Shown: positions 58,596-64,000 of the stretch, piece by piece
Numbering within the stretch: position 1 is the stretch's first letter
Layout of the letters: each line of letters opens with the position of its first letter
Source: an uncultured Ruminococcus sp.
GTDB lineage: Bacteria > Bacillota > Clostridia > Oscillospirales > Acutalibacteraceae
Direction: 5' to 3'
Assembly: GCA_902774325.1 (NCBI GenBank)
Contig: CACYIC010000003.1
Location: forward strand, 47,852-111,851
DNA length: 64,000 bases
Position numbers and translations under genes: made by a program
The notes under the pieces: model-generated
Database searches by the model: none
The model's input: only the letters and a program-made list of their open reading frames with translations
Told to the model about the DNA's origin: nothing

Positions 58596-61500
58596 TTATC
58601 CGAAATAATTCGCCGCACTTTTGTAATACAGGTAAAGCGATTTCATGAGCTGTCTCAGATTTTCGTCGTTCCCGTCTCTTGTCAGCACCGCTACGATATA
58701 GCACATCGGGCTGTAAGTTATTGTGCCATGTTCGCCACAGATAATTTCAAAAGCATCATCAAGCTCATTCGGCTTTATTCCGCGGATGCGTAAGACAGTC
58801 ATATTACCGGATGACGCGGTTTCCGTATTATAGATTTCCGTAGAATCCTTGAAGCAGGAGAAGCTCAGAGCTCCGCTGCTCTTAAAGTACAGCGAGAACG
58901 TGGTCTCGGTTTTGAGCGAAAGCGTCGTACCCACAAAGGTTACAGCTTCATCCAGATTAGAAGAATACAAACAAGAATACATATCGGACAAGTAGTTTTC
59001 CGGCAATCCTTCCAATCCTTCGGGAATTGGTGGTTGAGATTCGGACACACCGAAATAGTACGCCGCCCAGTCACCGTAAAGCATCATGCTTTCTACAAGA
59101 TCTTTCGCCGCTTCATACTCTTCTCTGTCATCAGCATGATCAATGAGATACTGCGCGTAATCCCTGACGGAGTACTCGTAATACCCTAATGTATTGCCGT
59201 TATCAATGAGCTCTGCCTGGATAGGCGAATCCATGTTTTTCGCGGCGACATTATATTTGAATTTATAGTATGTCTTTCCGTCGAGCGTTTCCGTTTCCGC
59301 ATTGCTGACATAAACCTCCACCGGGTTTATCTGACTGCCGTCCGTATCTGTCAAACTCATTTTCAAATAGCTCGTCTCGCTTTCGACAACGCTCTGATCA
59401 AGCTCAAAATAGAAATTCAGCGCGATATCGCCATCCAGACTGATGCTGTGACCTGCCAGACGCGTAATGTAGATGTAATTGTTATCCCATTGGCCTGAGG
59501 ATTTCGGCACGCTTAGATCTGTTTCGGTGATCCTATAATTGTTTTTTCCTTCGACCGGCGAGAGATCCTCTGTTTGGTTCCAGACACGATCATCGCTGCT
59601 GCTTTGATTCCAGCTGTTTTCTTCATAGGCGGGATTCATTCGGACAAAAATAACATTGTGCCAGACTCCCTCCGGTATGATCGCCTCATAGACTCCGTCA
59701 CCTTCTTTGTAGGTCATATCCGCCCAGACGCTCTGTCCGAGATTGTTGAACAGATAAATCGCGAAACGGGCGTCGTCCTCTTCCCATGCGTTGGGCTTCA
59801 GATAGAGCTTGCCCGAAAACTCGGCAGGCTTGGTTTCGGTTATTGTTTTTGTGTAGAGCTGATTATTGAAGGTCACAGTCGCGGTATAAGTAACCGTGTT
59901 GTCACCGTTGTCCTGCTGATTAACATCCGCGACCACGGTTTTCTGCTCATGGCACTGAGAGCAGGTAAAGACGGCATAAGCCGAGCCGTTGTTGTTGCTC
60001 CATGTCCAGGAAGGCTGACCGTAGGTGTGGGTGCAGGTAGGAGTATAGAGATCCCACGTGCCCCAGGTGGTCTGATCATTGCTGTCTTCATCCCAAACGC
60101 CGTTTGCAACGGTATATCGGTTATAGTCGGTCGGAATAGCCAGATCGCGCGTCTGGTTCCATTTATTTGTATTCTCCCAGTTATTGGTGTCGGTGCCGGG
60201 ATTCATTCGTGTGAAAATCACATTGCTCCAGCTTCCCTCCGGAATGCTGCCGCTGTAAAGGCTGTCGCTGAGCTGCGTCATGTCGACCCAGGTGTTTCCG
60301 CTGTCGCCGAAGAAATACATCGCGTACCGTGCGTTATTCTCCTTCCAGTTGCTGTTGGGTACGAGATAAAGGGTGTCGATGGCGGGAGCGGGAGTATCGC
60401 CGCCGGAGATGTCGCTGAGATTATAAACGACCGCTATGCCCTTTGCGCCTACAGTGCCGCTGATAGTGCCGTTCTGAACAGTGAAGGATCCGCCTGTAAC
60501 ATGGTCGGTATAGGTGCCGTCCGCCATGCCCTGAGCCGAAAAGCTCACGCTGCCGCCGCCGTCAAATTTGGATATTACGATACCCTTGGTTCCGCGGATG
60601 TTGTAGGCGATATTGCTGCCAGAGGATCCAAGGGATTCCGACTGCCCGTCAAATACATTCTTGAACTTGTTGACCTCGGCAACCTCGGTGGATTCCCATG
60701 TCGTATCCGTACTTGCCGCACCCATAGTGTTGTTAGGACGGGCAAAGAACAGCGAGGTAGAGCCTGCGCGCGAGCCGATTATCGCCCATGCGCGCGTTAT
60801 GATGCTGTCGTCAACATACTTTGTGGTGTGATGGTCATAGTCGCTGTCTTGATTATAGAAATATCCCGAGCTTGAGTTGCCCATATAGGTATCATGCGAC
60901 TCCACCCAGAGAACACTATCGGAGGCTGTAAGACCGGACTTACCGTTGCCGCCGTTTGATTCGTCGTTTTGGATTCCGCTTACCATCTGATCGGCAACGT
61001 TCCAGTACGCCTTGTCCAGCGCATGATCGCCTGTCACGCTATCGGTAACAGCCATAAACTTAGTATAGTTGGAAATCTCGGTACCCGCATAGCCGAGGAT
61101 CTCGCCGTAAATGAACGGCCGGGGCTTGTCATTATCTTCACAATAGGTATTTACGCCATCGATCACATTGGGCCAGAAGTCGCCTTTGCAGTTGCCGGGA
61201 TCGGACGGAAGCTCGATATGCTTTGCAGTGTCAAAGCGGAAGCCGTCAACGCCGCAGTCGACGCACTCCTTGAGCAAAGCGAGCGCCTTGTTCTGCACGA
61301 TGCTGTTCTGGGTATTGAGGTCGGGCATACCGAGATGATACTGGGTCATAGTATATCGGCTGTTATCATTTGTTTTCGTATTATTCGTATGGTAGAAGTC
61401 GGAGTTCTTCATGTCCGAATCAACGTATTGGTTCAGGTAGCTGTAGGTGCCGCCCTCGTTGCCGTTATTCGCCATGTGATTGGCAACGATGTCGACTATC

Positions 61501-61910
61501 ACCTTGATCCCATAGTTATCAGCCGTTTCGCACAGGGAAGTCAGTTCATCCTTTGTTCCGAGCCAGGAGCTGCCGTCGGAAACCCTGAAGCCCAAAGGCT
61601 GATAAAGCTTCCACCACTGACCGCTCATGTCGGTGTAGGATAAACCGTAATCCCTAGGCGGCTGGACGGGCGAGGTCTGCACCGCGGTATAGCCCGCCGC
61701 GTAGATCTCGGGCAGCTTTGCTTTGATGGTGTTGTACGACCAGCAGAAGCAGTGCAGGACGGCGCCGCCCCGAATGGTCTCCTGTGCAAGCTCCGGGTTT
61801 GCCGAATAGTCATAGTCCGTCGCGGACGCGCCGAAGCTTCCTATCGCGAGAGCGGAACAGAGCACGCACGCCGAAAGGAAAAGGCTTACAAGTCTTTTTG
61901 AAAGTTTCAT
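58596..61910 (-). CDS. Secreted GH13 alpha-amylase with two CBM26-like modules
   Basis: 1104 residues, AAGGAGTGATC ribosome site. Signal peptide (to about 30). GH13 catalytic domain about 45-410: DIVANHMANN (140-149), nucleophile Asp227 in GFRFDTAKH, acid/base Glu270 in IYGEILGY, Asp340 in VESHD; a beta domain runs to about 500. CBM26-like module 1 (513-603, NARYAMYFF, EGSWSNVIFTRMNP), a Cys-Cys bridge domain (620-693, CTHTYG, CSQCHEQ), CBM26-like module 2 (701-793, DARFAIYLF, GVWHNVIFVRMNP) and an unassigned C-terminal region (805-1104) with ITRLAGHSISLDGDIALNFYF. Hydrolyses starch outside the cell. No dockerin or sortase signal, unlike cellulosome-type enzymes. Confidence 0.93.
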   Translation of the reverse strand: MKLSKRLVSLFLSACVLCSALAIGSFGASATDYDYSANPELAQETIRGGAVLHCFCWSYNTIKAKLPEIYAAGYTAVQTSPVQPPRDYGLSYTDMSGQWWKLYQPLGFRVSDGSSWLGTKDELTSLCETADNYGIKVIVDIVANHMANNGNEGGTYSYLNQYVDSDMKNSDFYHTNNTKTNDNSRYTMTQYHLGMPDLNTQNSIVQNKALALLKECVDCGVDGFRFDTAKHIELPSDPGNCKGDFWPNVIDGVNTYCEDNDKPRPFIYGEILGYAGTEISNYTKFMAVTDSVTGDHALDKAYWNVADQMVSGIQNDESNGGNGKSGLTASDSVLWVESHDTYMGNSSSGYFYNQDSDYDHHTTKYVDDSIITRAWAIIGSRAGSTSLFFARPNNTMGAASTDTTWESTEVAEVNKFKNVFDGQSESLGSSGSNIAYNIRGTKGIVISKFDGGGSVSFSAQGMADGTYTDHVTGGSFTVQNGTISGTVGAKGIAVVYNLSDISGGDTPAPAIDTLYLVPNSNWKENNARYAMYFFGDSGNTWVDMTQLSDSLYSGSIPEGSWSNVIFTRMNPGTDTNNWENTNKWNQTRDLAIPTDYNRYTVANGVWDEDSNDQTTWGTWDLYTPTCTHTYGQPSWTWSNNNGSAYAVFTCSQCHEQKTVVADVNQQDNGDNTVTYTATVTFNNQLYTKTITETKPAEFSGKLYLKPNAWEEDDARFAIYLFNNLGQSVWADMTYKEGDGVYEAIIPEGVWHNVIFVRMNPAYEENSWNQSSSDDRVWNQTEDLSPVEGKNNYRITETDLSVPKSSGQWDNNYIYITRLAGHSISLDGDIALNFYFELDQSVVESETSYLKMSLTDTDGSQINPVEVYVSNAETETLDGKTYYKFKYNVAAKNMDSPIQAELIDNGNTLGYYEYSVRDYAQYLIDHADDREEYEAAKDLVESMMLYGDWAAYYFGVSESQPPIPEGLEGLPENYLSDMYSCLYSSNLDEAVTFVGTTLSLKTETTFSLYFKSSGALSFSCFKDSTEIYNTETASSGNMTVLRIRGIKPNELDDAFEIICGEHGTITYSPMCYIVAVLTRDGNDENLRQLMKSLYLYYKSAANYFG

Positions 61911-61959
61911 AAATGGATCACTCCTTGAAATTAGTTTTCTCCGACTTTCTTCATCTGTT

Positions 61960-61988
61960 ATTATACATTAAAAATCTAAAATTTACAA
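61960..61988 (-). promoter_or_regulatory. SigA promoter of the amylase gene
   Basis: TTGTAA (61988-61983), 17-bp spacer, TATAAT (61965-61960). The weak -35 fits an activated promoter. Confidence 0.7.
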
Positions 61989-62010
61989 CAATTATGCTAT
62001 TCTTTTTTTG

Positions 62011-62034
62011 ATTATTGCAAAAAATTGCAATAAT
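62011..62034. promoter_or_regulatory. Perfect 24-bp inverted repeat between amylase and DUF1846 genes
   Basis: Arms ATTATTGCAA and TTGCAATAAT around AAAA. Centred about 70 bp upstream of the predicted amylase start site; likely a regulator-binding site. Confidence 0.55.
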
Positions 62035-62120
62035 TCGACAAGCCGGACTCTGCTTTTCGGGGGAAATGTGAAAGAGATTTTTATTTTTTTCTTTTTTATC
62101 TTTATTCCGGGAGAAACTTG

Positions 62121-62129
62121 TGATATAAT
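62121..62129 (+). promoter_or_regulatory. Extended -10 promoter of the DUF1846 gene
   Basis: TGATATAAT on the plus strand, 33 bases before the ATG; no clear -35. Confidence 0.6.
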
Positions 62130-62162
62130 ATGCTTCGTATAGGGTCAAAAGGAGGTCTGATC

Positions 62163-63644
62163 ATGAGAATCGGATTTGACAACGAAAAATACCTGGAGCT
62201 CCAGTCGCAGCATATCCGCGACAGGATAGCAAAGTTCGGCGACAAGCTCTATCTTGAATTCGGCGGAAAGCTTTTTGACGACTACCACGCCTCGCGCGTG
62301 CTGCCGGGCTTCAAGCCCGACTCAAAGCTGCAAATGCTCATGCAGCTCAAGGACGAGGCTGAGATAGTGATCGTCATAAACGCCGACGATATAGAAAAGA
62401 ACAAGGTGCGCGGCGATCTGGGGATCACCTACGACCTCGACGTACTGCGCCTTATCGACGTTTTCCGCAGCAGAGGACTCTGCGTCAACTCGGTTGTGCT
62501 CACCCGCTATTCCGAGCAGCCCACGGCGCTCAAATTTGAGAAGCACCTGACCGAAAACGGCGTGAATGTCTATCACCACTATTCCATACCCAATTACCCC
62601 ACCGACGTCGATCTGATCGTCAGCGACGACGGTTACGGAAAGAACGACTACATCGAAACCACCCGCCGCCTGGTCGTGATCACCGCTCCCGGTCCCGGCT
62701 CGGGCAAGATGGCGGTCTGCCTCTCTCAGCTCTATCACGAGCACAAGCACGGGATAAAGGCGGGCTACGCTAAGTTCGAGACCTTCCCTATCTGGAACCT
62801 CCCGCTCAAGCACCCGGTAAACGTAGCTTACGAAGCGGCGACCGCCGACCTCAACGACGTGAACATGATCGATCCGTTCCATCTTGAGGCTTACAATATA
62901 ACCACCGTCAACTACAACCGCGATATCGAGATCTTCCCCGTCCTCAATACGATGTTCGAGCTGATACTGGGCGAATCCCCTTACAAATCCCCCACGGATA
63001 TGGGCGTTAATATGGCGGGAAACTGCATAATCGACGACGAGGCTGTATGCTACGCGGCTAACCAGGAGATCATCCGCCGCTACTATACTGCGCTCTCGAA
63101 TCAGATCAAGGGCGACGGCTCGCCCGACGAGGCGTACAAGATCAGCCTGCTGATGAAGCAGAATAAGCTGAGCACCTCCGACCGCGCCGTTATCGCGCCC
63201 GCTCTCAAAAAGGCTGAGCTGACAGGCGCGCCCGCCGCGGCTATCGAGCTTTCGGACGGAACGATCATCACGGGCAAGACCTCAAATCTTCTCGGAGCCT
63301 GCTCCGCGATGCTGCTCAACGCGCTGAAAACCCTGGCGCGCATCCCCGAGGAGGTCGATATCCTCGACGCCGCGGTTATCGAGCCCATCCAGAAGCTAAA
63401 GGTCGAGACCTTCGGCTCAAAGAACCCGAGGCTCCACACCGACGAGATCCTCATAGCCCTGTCGATGTCCGCCGTCACCAATCCGACGGCGAGGGTCGCC
63501 ATGGAGCAGCTGCCCAAGCTCAGGGGCACCGACGCTCACGCCACGGTCATCCTCTCGGAAACCGATAACCACACCCTCAAGAAGCTCGGGATCCACCTCA
63601 CCACCGAGCCCGTCTACGAGACAGAGCGCCTTTACAGAAAATAA
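62163..63644 (+). CDS. DUF1846 family protein
   Basis: 493 residues from the ATG at 62163, preceded by AAAGGAGG. Hallmarks of the DUF1846 family: FGGKLFDDYHASRVLPGFKPD near the N-terminus, EIVIVINADDIEKNKVRGD, VITAPGPGSGKMAVCLSQLYHE, KFETFPIWNLPLKHPVN and DMGVNMAGNCI. A P-loop-like GPGSGKM is visible, but the enzymatic role is not established. Cytoplasmic, well conserved in gut Firmicutes. Divergent from the amylase; its stop overlaps the left end of repeat R2 copy B. Confidence 0.9.
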   Translation: MRIGFDNEKYLELQSQHIRDRIAKFGDKLYLEFGGKLFDDYHASRVLPGFKPDSKLQMLMQLKDEAEIVIVINADDIEKNKVRGDLGITYDLDVLRLIDVFRSRGLCVNSVVLTRYSEQPTALKFEKHLTENGVNVYHHYSIPNYPTDVDLIVSDDGYGKNDYIETTRRLVVITAPGPGSGKMAVCLSQLYHEHKHGIKAGYAKFETFPIWNLPLKHPVNVAYEAATADLNDVNMIDPFHLEAYNITTVNYNRDIEIFPVLNTMFELILGESPYKSPTDMGVNMAGNCIIDDEAVCYAANQEIIRRYYTALSNQIKGDGSPDEAYKISLLMKQNKLSTSDRAVIAPALKKAELTGAPAAAIELSDGTIITGKTSNLLGACSAMLLNALKTLARIPEEVDILDAAVIEPIQKLKVETFGSKNPRLHTDEILIALSMSAVTNPTARVAMEQLPKLRGTDAHATVILSETDNHTLKKLGIHLTTEPVYETERLYRK

Positions 63645-63738
63645 CAAAACCGATAATGTCCCCCGCCTTTATAGGCGGCGTCCGTTATCTGAATTCGGTG
63701 CTGCGCACTGCCAGCTTTGATAAAAGCAAGGCTTTGAA
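63641..63738 (+). repeat. Interspersed repeat R2, copy B
   Basis: 98 bp matching 48973-49102 in order and orientation (CCGATAATG, CCCCCGCC, TTATC, GAATTCGG, TGCTGCGCACTGC, TTGATAAAAGC, GCTTTGAA), lacking the 33-base central part. Begins on the stop codon of the DUF1846 gene. Confidence 0.75.
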
Positions 63739-64000
63739 TCTTCGGGTCGGCTTGCCTGTTGGCGAACCGACCTTTTTTCACGCGCCGGAGCGCTCCCGCG
63801 TTTTTCAAAAAAGCAGAGATCGATCACGCGGTCCGATTTTCAAAGGAATCCGTATCGCACTTGATTTTCACGGCGCGAAATGCTACAATAATATGTATCG
63901 AATAATACTAAACTCAAATAAAAAATAGACAATCTTTGCGGTCTATTTTCCGCAATACTTCGTTGTCGTCTCGTCGTCGCTCGCTGTGCTTGCTGACAAC
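63739..64000. other. Intergenic region at the right edge
   Basis: No supported gene. It contains a terminator-like stem (next feature) and, at the end, a GTTGTC...GACAAC inverted repeat. Confidence 0.4.
63924..63951 (+). terminator. Terminator-like hairpin after the DUF1846 gene
   Basis: AAAATAGAC/GTCTATTTT, nine perfect base pairs around a 10-nt loop with a T-run; symmetric enough to work in both directions. Confidence 0.6.

Noticed and set aside
59574-60875. Long plus-strand open frame (433 codons)
   Set aside because: It is antisense to the amylase, whose catalytic and CBM motifs are clear; no ribosome site or family pattern.
63656-63928. Plus-strand 90-codon frame after the DUF1846 gene
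   Set aside because: It covers repeat R2 copy B and low-complexity sequence, with no ribosome site or recognisable domain.

Overview
The window looks like a chromosome segment of a spore-forming, Gram-positive gut clostridium close to Ruminococcus (Oscillospiraceae), of the starch-degrading R. bromii type. Supporting signs are AGGAGG-type ribosome binding sites, SigA-type promoters with 17-bp spacers, a T-box ahead of thrS, YunB and SpoIID-like sporulation proteins, a type I dockerin protein, and a large secreted GH13 amylase with two CBM26-like modules. This placement is inferred from gene content. No rRNA, tRNA or CRISPR was seen. Almost every gene lies on the minus strand; the exceptions are the mscS-like, spoIID-like and DUF1846 genes.

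Bases 1-6,850: a 5'-truncated remnant at the left edge, two exported or membrane proteins, an MscS channel, and a metal-uptake operon (Fur-family regulator, binding protein, ATPase, permease, lipoprotein). That operon starts at a consensus promoter flanked by two near-perfect palindromes. Bases 6,865-14,740: proteostasis genes (lon-engB-lysA and tig-clpP-clpX). Bases 14,739-22,480: thrC and a phosphoesterase, then rplS-lepB-rbgA-rnhB-yraN, a second lepB, and lspA-rluD. Bases 22,680-37,260: a long miaB-ylbF-mutS-mutL-miaA-hlyD-ylmE-sepF-ylmH-divIVA-ileS block joining tRNA modification, mismatch repair and division-site genes, driven by a promoter at 37,229-37,257. Bases 37,295-47,450: efp-CD1247-yunB, a PAP2 phosphatase, dnaG-sigA-zincin, rpmE-yigZ, and the T-box-controlled thrS.

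Bases 47,455-64,000 are the accessory and surface part: a membrane protein with a long cytoplasmic tail, a short SpoIID-like protein, a lipoprotein, two NTP_transf_5-type nucleotidyltransferases flanking crcB, and an operon of a SipW-type signal peptidase with four SipW-dependent fibre-like subunits. The first two subunits are now joined in one frame by a single-base insertion. After these come a free-standing dockerin protein, the 1104-residue amylase, and a divergent DUF1846 gene.

The most unusual material is the SipW fibre operon beside twin nucleotidyltransferases; the amylase and lone-dockerin pair with palindromic control sites; a C-terminal motif (Tyr-acidic-Leu-Pro-Phe-Val/Ile-Pro) shared by two unrelated small exported proteins; and two families of dispersed intergenic repeats, each seen twice in the window.
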